Shown here: piece after piece, positions 1 through 11,166 of the stretch
Position numbering within the stretch: the stretch's first letter is position 1
How the letters are laid out: every line of letters starts with the position of its first letter
Assembly (NCBI RefSeq): GCF_000143535.2
Contig: NC_037322.1
Coordinates: 806,001 to 870,000, forward strand
DNA from: Botrytis cinerea B05.10
Lineage: Eukaryota > Ascomycota > Leotiomycetes > Helotiales > Sclerotiniaceae
Direction of reading: 5' to 3'
Length of the DNA stretch: 64,000 nucleotides
The notes under the pieces: generated by a model
Seen by the model: the letters and a program-made list of their open reading frames with translations, nothing else
Database searches by the model: none
Told to the model about the DNA's origin: nothing
Program-made: the position numbers and the translations under genes

Positions 1-2057
1 CTGACATTTTGGATCTGAAGTTTGATAGCAGGTGCTTTAGGGGATTTGGATATCTGGATTTTGAAAGGAAAGAGAGAGTCTAGACTGGGACGAAACATCT
101 ATCATCAGAGACATTTTAATATATACCCTCTTTATTTTTGAGGGGGCGATACGAAGATTCCAAAAGATTGGGTTGTAATGTAAGTACTTTAGACTCGGAT
201 TCGAAAATGGAAATGACATTTAAAAGAATCGAAAGATAAATAAATATCATTTTTATTATTTTTGTGATTGTTCACGACTTAAGATACTTCTTATACTTGT
301 TGAATGTATGACATTAAATTCTATGTACTCAGGTATTATGCTCCGAAATTCTAAACATTATTAGAAAAGAGGAAAAGAGTAAATCTTTGGTTTCATAATC
401 ATGGAATAATATCGAAAATGCTCAGAATATTTATTACAAGCCCCTATCTATCGAAATTATTCTTTTCACAAGTTCAGTTGATGAACCGATGTTATTCTTC
501 ATAAGATATAGGATTCCGTACCAGATTTTAATACGCATAATTACAATTTACATTTTGATATCGAATAAATACTATCGTTATGTCGAGAAAGACTCGAATA
601 TTTATACTTCAGTATAACTTTCATATCGTCCAATAACACTATAATTCATACAGCCACACCTTTTAAATGCTCCATACCATACGGAAAATTTTCTAGTGAC
701 GAACAATTTCATGGAGAAATACACCGGACCAGTAACGTGTCAGCCAGGTTCAAACTTTCCCAATCCAAAGACATTGTTACTTCAATGTGGGGTTTAGACA
801 TATCGGCAAGCCATCAAATACCGTTGGATCTACTCATATGCATGCGATCTTCACAATAGATTACCTTCTTCGGGTAGCAGCATCCGGATTTGAGGCTCGA
901 TACTCCATCGGCTCAATGCTGGGAATTTCACACCAACATACAATTCACACATTTAGTTGCATGCAGAACAATCATACTCCATATCCTCGGTAGATTTATA
1001 CGCGGGCGGTATAACTCCATTTCGTTCATCGTCACCTGAGAAACTTTCGTCAAAGTCCGGGGTTCAAAAAGTCCACCTACAAACGACGAGAATTCAGCTC
1101 GCTTACATTCTCCTCCACTATACCTGGGTATTCTGGAACCACAGAAGCAAGATGGATGCAAGTTGAAAAATACAAAATCATTGCGGAACTTTCTTTTGTT
1201 TGAATTCTCCCTCTTTCCCGCTTTGGTGACGTAGTGATCAAGAGGGAAAATATACTTCGTGCTCGACACTGGATAAATAGTGTGTGAACATTTTCTTAAT
1301 CAATTAGATTTTTCGGATCGCTCGGATAGCTCCCGAGAAACATTAGCCAGCCAAGAGGATACGAAATATAGTATTGAATATATTATATACTTCCCGAGGT
1401 ATTCTTCAAGATTGAATCTCTCAAGATATACTCTAAAGAGCGATTAATTCATTAAAATCGGATATTAAAGCACCAATACACCTATGCTTTCAATAATTCT
1501 CCATGGTTCTCCTATTTTTAGTCACTCGTTCGTCGGTACATCAAGTCGAGACCGGGTACATGAATCTTCAAATGACATGATGGATTTACTTTCTGGAAGA
1601 ATCGTTTCGCGCCAAGGAGAATTTCCATCCGGCAATGCTTGTCAAATCCATAACCGGCGTGCCTGATGTATTAAACGCAAACAAAAAACGGTCCACGAAT
1701 ACATCGATGTGCCTTGTTTTATCCTTTGTGACTGTCATCCCAGCAAGCATGATCACCGCCCGGACAAAGTGATTCATTGGATCGGTAAAAGGTTTTAACC
1801 TTACAAACCTCATGTACCCCACAAATCACCCCTGAAATCTTTGCCGGACACGGTGCATCTAACTATCTTTGTCGAATTGAAACATCAAATCCATTCCCTA
1901 TATTTCTTCCTTTCGCTTATCGAAAGATCCATCTCTACCCCTCAACTCATCTTACTTCATTTATTTTTCATCTATTTCGAAAGCGTGGCGCTCTCGTCTA
2001 TTCCTTCTTTGGGATGCATGGCCATCTACTCTGCGTGTGCTTACATCGTTTCATTCA
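1..2057. other. AT-rich intergenic region, no gene recognised
   Basis: Roughly the first 1.8 kb is AT-rich and all six frames are broken into short frames without family motifs. From about 1900 onward it becomes C/T-rich, which is typical of a fungal promoter and 5' leader, and leads into the GH12 gene. Confidence 0.5.
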
Positions 2058-2064
2058 TATATAA
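2058..2064 (+). promoter_or_regulatory. Candidate TATA box of the GH12 gene
   Basis: TATATAA lies about 133 bases upstream of the GH12 start codon, followed by a C/T-rich leader. Position and sequence suit a TATA-type promoter of an inducible secreted enzyme. No transcription start was measured. Confidence 0.4.
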
Positions 2065-2196
2065 CTCTTCCTCTTCTTGTGCCAATTTTCCATTTCTCTT
2101 GGCCATCAAAAAGTCGTTTCATTTCTTCTTGTACTGTACATTCATCCATTTTCACCTTGCCTTCTCATTCTTCCAAGAACTAAATCATCCATCACA

Positions 2197-3362
2197 ATGA
2201 AGTTTACGCAGGTCGCACTTCCTCTTCTCTTCTCTGGTGCTGCTTTTGCCGCACCAGCAGCCGACAAAACCTTGAAGGCTAGATCTACTCAAATCTGTGG
2301 TCAATATGACAGTGTAGCCACTGGTGCTTATACCGTTTATCAAGATCTTTGGGGTCAAGATTCAGCAACTTCTGGATCTCAATGTTCGACCGTTACTTCC
2401 TTGAGTGGTTCCACCATTGTTTGGTCCACATCTTGGAGTTGGGCCGGTGCCTCAAGCAGCGTTAAATCATACGCAAATATTGCTTTGGACTCAGTTGCTA
2501 AGACTGGTGTTAAGGTTTCTTCCATCTCTGCTATTCCTGCGGTTTGGAAATGGGGGTAAGAAATTCACTTTTACATTTCTTTTTTATATCAATTCTAATC
2601 ATCTCTTAGATACACTGGATCCTCCATCGTCGCTGATGTCTCCTGGGATATCTTCACTGCCTCTACCGCCGGAGGAACCAACGAATATGAAATCATGATT
2701 TGGTTAGCCGCTATTGGAGGAGCTGGACCAATTTCTTCCACCGGATCCCCAATTGCCACCGCCACCATTGCTGGTTATGAATTCAAGTTGTACTCTGGAC
2801 CAAACGGAGACACCACAGTTTACTCATTCGTCGCCTCTTCCGAAGCCACCAACTTCGATGGTGATCTCATGGATTTCTTGAACTACTTGGCTACCAATGA
2901 AGGATGGTCTACCAGCCAATACATTAACGTATTGGAAGCTGGAACCGAACCATTCACTGGTAAGAAATTCTCCCCAACCTCACATTCAATATGCTAATCC
3001 CATCCCTAGGTTCCAATGCCGTCTTCGACGTCACCGCCTACAGTGTCTCAATCTCTCAGGGAAGTTCTGTCAAAGTTGTTGCTACCTCTTCCAGCACCCC
3101 AACCAAAGCCACATCCACCATTCAAGCAACCCCTACCACAACCTCCACCATCAAAGCCACCAGCACAGTCAAGACCACCGTAGCAGCAGTCCCCACCATC
3201 AAAGCCACATCTACCAAAACCAGTGTTGCTGCTGTTGCCACCAGCACCACTGCTTCTTCTGGTTCTGTTCCTTTGTATGGTAACTGCACTGGAGGTCTTT
3301 CATGTGCTACCGGTACATGTGTGGAGCAAAACCCTTGGTACTCCCAGTGTGTTGCTGCTTAA
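2197..3362 (+). CDS. Secreted GH12 endoglucanase/xyloglucanase with CBM1-like tail
   Basis: Probable secreted beta-1,4-glucanase or xyloglucanase of glycoside hydrolase family 12, acting on plant cell-wall glucans. Model: exons 2197-2555, 2610-2959 and 3010-3362, both introns with GTAAG donors, giving 353 residues. The start follows a CACA context and opens a signal peptide ([11 protein letters not shown], ending near AFAAP). The GH12 core spans about residues 25-245 and contains the family segment NEYEIMIWL, whose second Glu is the expected nucleophile, and [12 protein letters not shown] Ser/Thr/Lys-rich linker (about 255-325) leads to YGNC...NPWYSQC, which resembles a shortened fungal CBM1 cellulose-binding module. 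GH12 proteins in related plant pathogens are also reported to trigger plant defence; whether this one does is inference. It converges on the GH72 gene. Confidence 0.9.
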
Positions 3363-3399
3363 GTAAACAAAGTGAGACTAGGTCTACACATAGTTTACT

Positions 3400-3615
3400 A
3401 TTTTCGATATTATTTCACTTACACATTACACATTCACGTTGTACACTATACACCTTACATATTGTACATTTCATATTACATATTTCATCTTATGTTGTAC
3501 ACTACACACATTTTACACTGTACACCACACATTTTATATTGTACACTACACATTTTATATTGTACACTACACACATTTTATATTGTACACTACACACATC
3601 TTACACATTATACAT
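3400..3615. repeat. Degenerate tandem repeat around TTTTATATTGTACACTACACA
   Basis: At least four imperfect copies of a roughly 21-24 base unit built on ACATTTTATATTGTACACT lie between 3510 and 3600, preceded by more diverged TTACACATT-type copies. They begin just after the GH12 stop codon and probably include its 3' untranslated region. Confidence 0.75.
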
Positions 3616-3992
3616 CACCCAACACACATCACTCATCATCCACCACACCCAACACAGCATTCAACAACACCAGCACCATCCACCAGCAACACCAACAATC
3701 AACCACCCGGCATTTCAGAAAAAACCCCCCATCAGAACTTCAAAGCTAATATTTTCGGCCTACAGTAATCGCGACGATTATTCCCTCCTCCTATCAGATA
3801 AAGATGTGGGAAAGGAAAAGTCTAGTTGATGATGTACACGAGACAAATTTTGTATATATTTATTTTCTTGGATGAGGTGGATGATGATGATGAGGGTTAT
3901 GTATATATGTATATATCTTACTTTTTTTTTTCTTTTTCGGAATACATATTTTGTGTGTTTTTGGATTTGATGGCTTCGGTTTGAGTTGTGTT

Positions 3993-4028
3993 GTGATGTG
4001 ATGATGTGATGATGTGATGATGTGATGA
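3993..4028. repeat. Microsatellite, 8-base unit ATGATGTG
   Basis: About four perfect copies of an 8-base unit followed by diverged GATGA sequence. Non-coding tract in the GH12-GH72 gap. Confidence 0.85.
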
Positions 4029-4216
4029 ACATATATCTGAGATTAAGTTATCTATCTCGCCTGTTTGTATATATTATTATAATCTATCTATCCATATATT
4101 TATCTATTTATATATCACTACTATATATCTATCTATCTATCAACCTATCCATCCACCATCCAAACAACCAAATCATCCTATCCCATCCAGCACATAAACA
4201 ATGAACAAAAACAACC

Positions 4217-4253
<37 letters not shown>

Positions 4254-4260
4254 TAATAAA

Positions 4261-4293
<33 letters not shown>
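4217..4293. repeat. (AAT)n microsatellite
   Basis: A run of AAT triplets with a few single-base interruptions. It would read as poly-Asn on the + strand, but no gene structure supports translation. Confidence 0.95.
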
Positions 4294-4294
<1 letters not shown>

Positions 4295-4683
4295 CTACCC
4301 TCAATATCAACTATCTAGTATCCAGCCAGCCATCACCTCATAAGCAAACAATTCCACCATACTCCTCGAGTACATCCCATGAATCTCTGCTATTATCATC
4401 ATCACCCATTATACTTCTCTAATCGCTTATTTAATTTTCGTATTCTCGACATCACAAAGGCATATATATATATACATACATACATAACCAATAAACCAAG
4501 TATACATACACACCACTCATCTATCCTCATGTCTTGTCTCTATCCTCCTATTCATCCTTACATCCCATCTCCATCCTCATCCCCATCATCAATATCGATA
4601 TCCTTTCACTACATCCATTCATTCACCTTCCCTCCTCGAATTTCCACTCTTCGATATATCAACCAGATACTCTCGTCACGATT

Positions 4684-4749
4684 TCACTCACTCACTCACT
4701 CACTCACTCACTCACTCACTCACTCACTCACTCACTCACTCACTCACTC
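4684..4749. repeat. (TCAC)n microsatellite
   Basis: About 16 uninterrupted copies of TCAC (66 bases). Such long pure arrays are usually length-variable between strains. Confidence 0.95.
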
Positions 4750-4803
4750 CTCTCTAGCTCTATCTACATACAATACATCATATGACCATATAAAAACCAT
4801 TCA

Positions 4804-4896
4804 CTCCTTCTCCTTCTCCTTCTCCTTCTCCTTCTCCTTCTCCTTCTCCTTCTCCTTCTCCTTCTCCTTCTCCTTCTCCTTCTCCTTCTCCTTCTC
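4804..4896. repeat. (CTCCTT)n microsatellite
   Basis: About 15 copies of the hexanucleotide CTCCTT. It is a strict polypyrimidine strand, so triplex (H-DNA) formation is conceivable. Confidence 0.95.
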
Positions 4897-5237
4897 CCCC
4901 ACCCCCAACCGCCCACCCACCAATCAATCATACACACTTATCCCTTTCACACCCAATCCTCTTCTCATCATTCCTTATTTTCTCTATTTTCTCCGATTCG
5001 GTTCCGTATAGATAAAAAATGTAAATGAAGATGCATATGAAGTTAAAATCTCCAGGATTTATTTTTCTATTACTTTTATTATTATTACCATTACTATATC
5101 GTCAATTGTCATCTCATCTCTCTCCATTTCCTCATTTCCCCTCCCCCAATCCCCAATCCCCATACCCATACCCATCAGTCCACCATCCACCAATCCAAAT
5201 ATTCCACCATAAAACATCATACACACACACATACATA

Positions 5238-5262
5238 CCTCAACCTCAACCTCAACCTCAAC
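5238..5262. repeat. (CCTCAA)n short array
   Basis: Four copies of CCTCAA directly after a CA/CATA dinucleotide-rich stretch. Confidence 0.8.
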
Positions 5263-6119
5263 TCTAAAACCCCCTTCCACACATCACACAATTTCCACCA
5301 CATACATACCCCTCTCAATTACAACCCTAATTCCAACCTGAATCATTTCCTCTCCTACTCTCCTACCCTCAAATTTCATACCTTCCCCCCTTTCTCTCCT
5401 CTTCACCATTCTCATGCTCGTTTGTTACCAGTCAATTTTCTCAATCTCCCCTGCTTTCTCCTTGTAACCTCATGGTTTTTTTTTATGCGGAATGTGGCAT
5501 CATACTGTATGTAGTATCGAAATCACTTACATATCTTTTTTGGTCATTCATACTCGCATTTTTATTCTTTTTTCCACTTCCCACCTTCTACCTCCTACCC
5601 CAAGCCAAACAATCATATCCAGCACAAGTACTCATATCAAACGTTTGATCCATAATATATCATCACCACAACATCACAACTCTACCATAAAAGACAGCAC
5701 ACTTGAGAAAGGTATCACATATATTCATTATTTCTCCAATTCCTTAATTCACACTATCATCACCCCAAAAACATCAGGCCATATATAGGCCATAACCTCC
5801 TCAAAATATAACTTCCTCCAAAATCCCCAAAATCTCCCACCAAAATTGCTCTGCCAAAATCTCTCCATCAAAAATCCCCAGTATCATTCTTTGAAGGAAA
5901 ACACCATCAAATCCATCAACTCACATCACCCTAGAAGGTTACCAAGAAAATCATCCCCATTACGTATCTCATGACTCAGAGTACCCGGTGGAATCCAGCC
6001 ACATCATGTACAAAAGCAAATGTACAATGAAAATGCGTGTGCATGTATGCGATAATGATAAAAATAAAATATGTGCAAGAATCGAAATAGTGTGAAGGAA
6101 AAATGTGTAAAAAGTGAAT
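5263..6119. other. Intergenic DNA, 3' side of the GH72 gene
   Basis: C/T-rich then AT-rich non-coding sequence with no gene recognised. It contains the probable 3' untranslated region and polyadenylation region of the minus-strand GH72 gene. Confidence 0.5.
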
Positions 6120-7730
6120 TTAAATCAAGACCAATCCAACACCAAGAACAGCTACTAAAGCAATCATGCTACCTTCAATTTTTCTGGCAGAACTCTTCTT
6201 GGTAGATGTAGAACTAGCAGCTGATGAGGTACCAGTAGCGGTTGATGAAGGTGAAGATGAAGTTGTAGAACTAGATGTAGCATTTGAGCCAGTAGTTTCA
6301 CCAGATGGTGTGTTACTTGCATCATTTGCTAATGGCTTAATGGCGAGATCGGAAATGGTGTTTCCTCCAACATCAGTAACTTTTTGGGTGACCTTAGTAC
6401 TTGAAACTGAGATAATCTTTCCATTGTTGGCATTTTTAATACCATTGTTGATAAGATCTTCAGCTCCAGGTGGAACAGCAGGAATAGTCCAATTATTGGC
6501 AAAGGTCGAGCTAGTGATGAGAGATGAATCACAAGCTGGTGCGACTGTAGTGGTATTTTGTGCCTTGACTCCTTGGATGCTAGTAATGTTAAGGGTATTG
6601 AATTGATCCTGGAGAGTGTTGTAATCGGAAAGGAGTTGAGCAGATCCATCATCATTGATAGTAACCAATCCATAGTTTGAAGTTTCTTGAGAAAATTCAT
6701 AAACCATTCCACCGGAAAGAACTGGTGTCATCAATGGTCCGTAAAGAACTGGAACTTCTGTGAAAACACGAGGAGCTGGAACATTGCAACCATATTCGGA
6801 GAAGAAAACAGGAACACTAGTATTGCTGAAATCCGAAACAAGAACATCATAACCGGAAGTAGTGTATGAAGAATCTCCACACCATGAGTAACTATTGAGG
6901 GCAAAGACGTCGGCTCTTGATGGATCGGAATCATCTCCGGTAGTAGTACACTGAACGTAATTCCAAGTATCGAGGAGAATATCGCGAACATCTGCAGCAC
7001 TGTAACCCACTGGAATAGAGCGGGACGAATGTTTTGAGATGTAGTTTTTGAGATCACGAGTGACGGCCTGTATATGTTAGTTTAAGTGTGGGGAGAGGGA
7101 GAAGGAGAGGGAAAGTTTTGAAGACCTACTCTCATATATGGGGGAACAGTTCCACCAGTATCATTATCATTAATGACTTCATTTCCAGCAAAGAAAAGTA
7201 AAGTATTTGGGTAATCCTTAAAGGCTTCAACAACGGCGAAAGTTCTGTTCAAATATGAAACATCGTATGTGGTCGATGGAGAACTCCTATCGATACTCTC
7301 GCCAGATAGAGGAGAATTGACATCAATCAACATATAGATTCCGACCTATCAAACATTAGTCAATTGTATTTCAAACTGAAGCCAGACCACTCACCTCATT
7401 GAAGATACTTGCACACTCATCGTGATTAAGGTTTCCATCCACATTATAGACACGAATAGCATTAACACCCAACTGTTGCATCAAAGCCGCATCTCTCAAG
7501 CAAACCGCGCCATCACTCAAAGGATCAACACCACTCGCAGGATTGTAGCCTGAAGATCCACCAGGTTGATATGCGACGCCCAAAAGTTGAAATCGATCAC
7601 CGGTAACAGAATTGACGAAATCGGAACCTTGTATCTCGATCGTTTGAACCGCGAGTGTAACTGTTGCGCAAAGTGCGAGGACGGTGGTGGGAATCTGAAT
7701 TGTCGAGTACAAATTAGTATTGGGAATCAT
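6120..7730 (-). CDS. GPI-anchored beta-1,3-glucanosyltransferase (GH72, Gel/Gas family)
   Basis: Cell-wall remodelling enzyme that splits and re-joins beta-1,3-glucan chains at the outer plasma membrane. Model: exons 7730-7395, 7345-7130 and 7067-6120, all phase 0, 499 residues. A signal peptide (VLALCATVTLA) is followed by the GH72 start region FQLLGVAYQPGG. The acid/base Glu is at about 168 in FFAGNEV, and the nucleophile Glu at about 275 in FFSEYGCN. There is no Cys-rich CBM43 (X8) module, so it belongs to the Gel1-like class without that domain. A Ser/Thr-rich stem (about 430-470) and a hydrophobic C-terminus (ALVAVLGVGLVLI) after small residues indicate a GPI anchor signal. It converges with the GH12 gene. 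Confidence 0.93.
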
Positions 7731-10700
7731 TGCACCACAATCGATGTGACAGATGATGCATATGTTTGACGGTGCAAGCCATTGCAGCCAGTTCAGCCAT
7801 CAACCTGCAAGGGATCGAGGATATCCAAACATACCATAGAAGACAACATGATTCCTGATTTCCTCCAAAAATTAATGGATTGGTCGGTAGGTAGGTGGTA
7901 CTGTAAACAAGTCTTCTGCAAGAGAAAATCACGTCCAAAATCCCAGGTACAAAAACGAGAGCAAATGGGAAGCAAATGGGAGACCAAAGATGGGATGGAC
8001 CAAGTTTTTGTTGCAAGCGCACAATAGAGAGAGGGAGAGAGAGAGAGAGAGGGAAGTATTATTATGACTAAAGATTGTGAAACCCTTTCAAACGAGCGAA
8101 GTGAGGATTTCCAAAACAAAACAAAATTAAATTAATAAATCAATCAATCGCTCTTGCAGCATTCGAGTGGGAGAGAAAAGAGGAAAAGAGGAAAAGAGGA
8201 CGAGAAAGATCCCAGAAGCTTCACCTCCAAAAATAAAAATGGAGCACGTGAAGCTTATTTGGACTGAAGGAAGGATGACACGGGCACAGAACTGGAATGA
8301 CTGAGGGGCCCGATTGGGGCTAATCCATGAAGAGATTAATTTTGATAAGAGATTAAACTCAATACGAGACAGAAAAGACTAAGGAAGCTCTGTGTGATGA
8401 TTTAATGAAGATTGATTAATAAAGATATCGTAGTTAGTTATAATTGTCGAGGTTAATTTATTTCCCTTGGATGTTGCCATCCATCAGCATGATTGATGCA
8501 CGACCACCACCACGACCACGGCCCAACGGTGATTTTCCCTCCATTACATCACAGTGTCCGACCGGCTATTCCACTCTGGCAATCCGTGGAAAAAGAAAAA
8601 AAGGGGGAAGCAAATGTCAGCCAATGAGGGAGATGGAGATCCGAGGTCTGAGATCTCGCACCATCCCGATGACAACTCTCGGTCTTGGATGTCGTTGGCC
8701 ACTCGTTGGTCTTTCGTTTAATGTGTATGTATGTATGTATGTACTGTACAAGCATCCAAGAATTCAAGAAATCAAAGAGGCTGTCCAATACTCCGTCCAA
8801 CGCACATATTTCAACGGGTCCCAATATATCGATTGTGCTGTGTGCCAGCGGTGAGATTGCCCTCCAACCGCCTCAATATTAACAATCCCACAAGCGAGTC
8901 GGACGCAAAACCGCCACAACACGGATGTGCAATACCTACCTCGTTCCACTTCACTTCGCACAAGCAGCATCGTATCGTATCACCGACATGGCAGGCCAGC
9001 ATCGCAATCTCCAACGAGGTCAACGATGTGCCAGCCAATGAAAATTCAAGGTGGCTCGTATCGCTGCATGTATCTATCGATTCGACACACACACTTCGTA
9101 CTCTGTCTGTACAGACGTACTGATAAGTTGGCAAGTGAGAATCCAAATCTTCCACACGAATGTATTTTTATCGCGATACGAAGTGTGCTTGGGATTTGCA
9201 CGATATATCCACCACGTGTATTCCGACTCCAGTGTGATTTCTCTCGTACAGTACACGGACGGGTATCGTATTCACATTGTTGATCACCATTACAATTCCC
9301 ATGTACCTCTTGATTGGTAGCTCATTTCATTTCTGCCCAAAATTCTATTTTCCATCATGCAATTCATGCAATTTATCCCGAGACCCAGGTACCCAATTAG
9401 ATTGCCTGTTGAGTGGTTTTGTTGCACGTCTGATCTTCGAATCTGTCTGTAGATAGATAGGAAGCTGGCTCAAATTGTCTGATTGGTCGATGAGACGAAA
9501 GTTTATTGACTACTCGTCATTTATAAACTGTGGATATATTTATTAAATACCAATGTAGGGGTGGAAATGTCGTCGTAGAAATCTTAAGCTTTAATTCAAG
9601 CTTATCTTGGACATGAGTGAGTAGTAAGGAGATGTGAGTGAGTAATAATAAGGATCAAAAGAAATCCATCTCGCTTGTCAAAAATACTCCATTAAGAATT
9701 CACCCGAAGCAGTGTTCAAATATGTGAAACTCGCAGCTATACCTCACAGCTAGTATCGTAAATGACACTAGATTCTAGATGATAGTCATCCTATCGATCA
9801 ATACCGACATAACATACTCCCCGGAAATTTTTGGAACCCGAAAGCGGAATTCCCGACATTCATCACCACGTATCGCTTTCATGATACCTGAGAGAAGATC
9901 CAGAGAAAACACCATGTCATTTCCACCCCCCCCCCTCGGAGAAAGAAGGTAACGAATCTGATCTGAGATATTTCCCCAGCTATGGCGCAATATGGGGATT
10001 ATGAGAATCGACCGCGTGGATATCAGGATGGAATCCGGCGAATATATTCAAACGTATCGTGTACAACCAAACCAACCACTGTATCCAAATCCCTCTCAAT
10101 CTTGTCTTCTCACTCTCTAGATCCCGGGAGAAACTCTATGATCGTATTTATTTTCCATATATTCTTTTTTCTAAAGTTGGCTTATTCACCATCTCCAAAA
10201 AAGAGAGAGAGAGAAAAGTGGAAGCGAGATAATTGGATCATAGTAATATAAAAAAAAATAAGACGAATTTTGATATCACACAATTGAAGAATCAAATCAA
10301 TCCTTCCAAAAAAAAAAAAAAAAAAAAAAATCGAAAAGGTGAAAAAGAACTCCTCCGCCAGTCCAGGCATCCGATGATGATGATGATGATGATGATGATA
10401 GACTACCAATCTTGGCGAAATCGAAACTTCAGTCCCTCGAACGTCGACCGAAACGAGCACCACGCTTTCGGGCTTCGGGACTATCTGTCTTGTCATCTTT
10501 TGTCTAGGTATGGATAGTCTACTCTGTCTATTCATTCGGGGTCGGAGCTTGGACATAAGGAACATCACTCCTTGAATTACAATTCTCCTTGAATCTCGAC
10601 CCAGAGGAATACTATTTCCTCATTTTGCTACCTTTAATGGTCCCATTACTTTGGTATGAGTGTCGAAAATATCAGGAGGTAGTAGGTACAGAGGGTGAAG

Positions 10701-11166
10701 AGACACCATTTGTCAAAGGGCGATTTGGGTGCGGCTTGGAGGAATATCAGAGGAGTTTATTAGTCTTCTCGGTTTGGTTGTTTTCGACATGAGCACGATA
10801 GGCCCCGTTTGATGATGAGCTGAACGCAGGTCGGCATCTCAAATCTCTTCGGCTTTATTCACTTCTACATATACACCACTAAATTAAGTACTGATAACAT
10901 TATTAAATAATACTCTAGTCGCCATAGTATAGAATCGGCCCGTCAAAATTTAGGCCACTATGATGATATATCCAGTCTCACATCATCTCCATTTCGAAAC
11001 TAAAGTACATCATGAAAACACATTTCACTAGATATCAAAGTGTGAATATACAAATTTGTTATTCGCTATTTTTTGATACTAAGTCCAAGAGGACATTATT
11101 TGTATCGTTTTGTGATCGCTCAACGAATTCAAATTGAATCCGGCAACCCTTGAACCCAGTATTTCC
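7731..11166. other. Gene-poor region between GH72 and the trypsin-like gene
   Basis: The first several hundred bases are the expected GH72 promoter and leader. They hold a GA-rich tract at 8024-8053 and an A-rich stretch near 8105-8150. The remainder shows only short overlapping frames in all directions, a TATG array near 8722-8742, a C-run near 9928, and simple repeats at 10308-10400. I found no conserved motif and no spliceable gene. Confidence 0.45.
10308..10400. repeat. Poly-A run and (GAT)n microsatellite
   Basis: A run of about 23 A (10308-10330) is followed 40 bases later by about nine GAT triplets (10373-10400). Confidence 0.9.

Noticed and set aside
3500..3610. CRISPR-like regularly spaced repeats
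   Set aside because: Units are directly adjacent and diverged with no unique spacers, in a eukaryotic genome; this is a simple tandem repeat.
4201..4422. Poly-Asn open frame
   Set aside because: Translation of an AAT microsatellite, with no conserved sequence around it.
4379..5011. Long + strand open frame rich in Ser-Phe and Ser-Leu-Thr-His repeats
   Set aside because: It is created by the (TCAC)n and (CTCCTT)n microsatellites; multiples of three or six rarely make stops. No splice or start context.
6166..6606. + strand open frame of 146 codons
   Set aside because: Antisense to the GH72 Ser/Thr-rich stem; the minus-strand reading has all family motifs.
8444..9283. Several overlapping frames of 90-136 codons on both strands
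   Set aside because: They overlap one another, lack motifs and splice continuity, and are consistent with chance in less AT-rich DNA.
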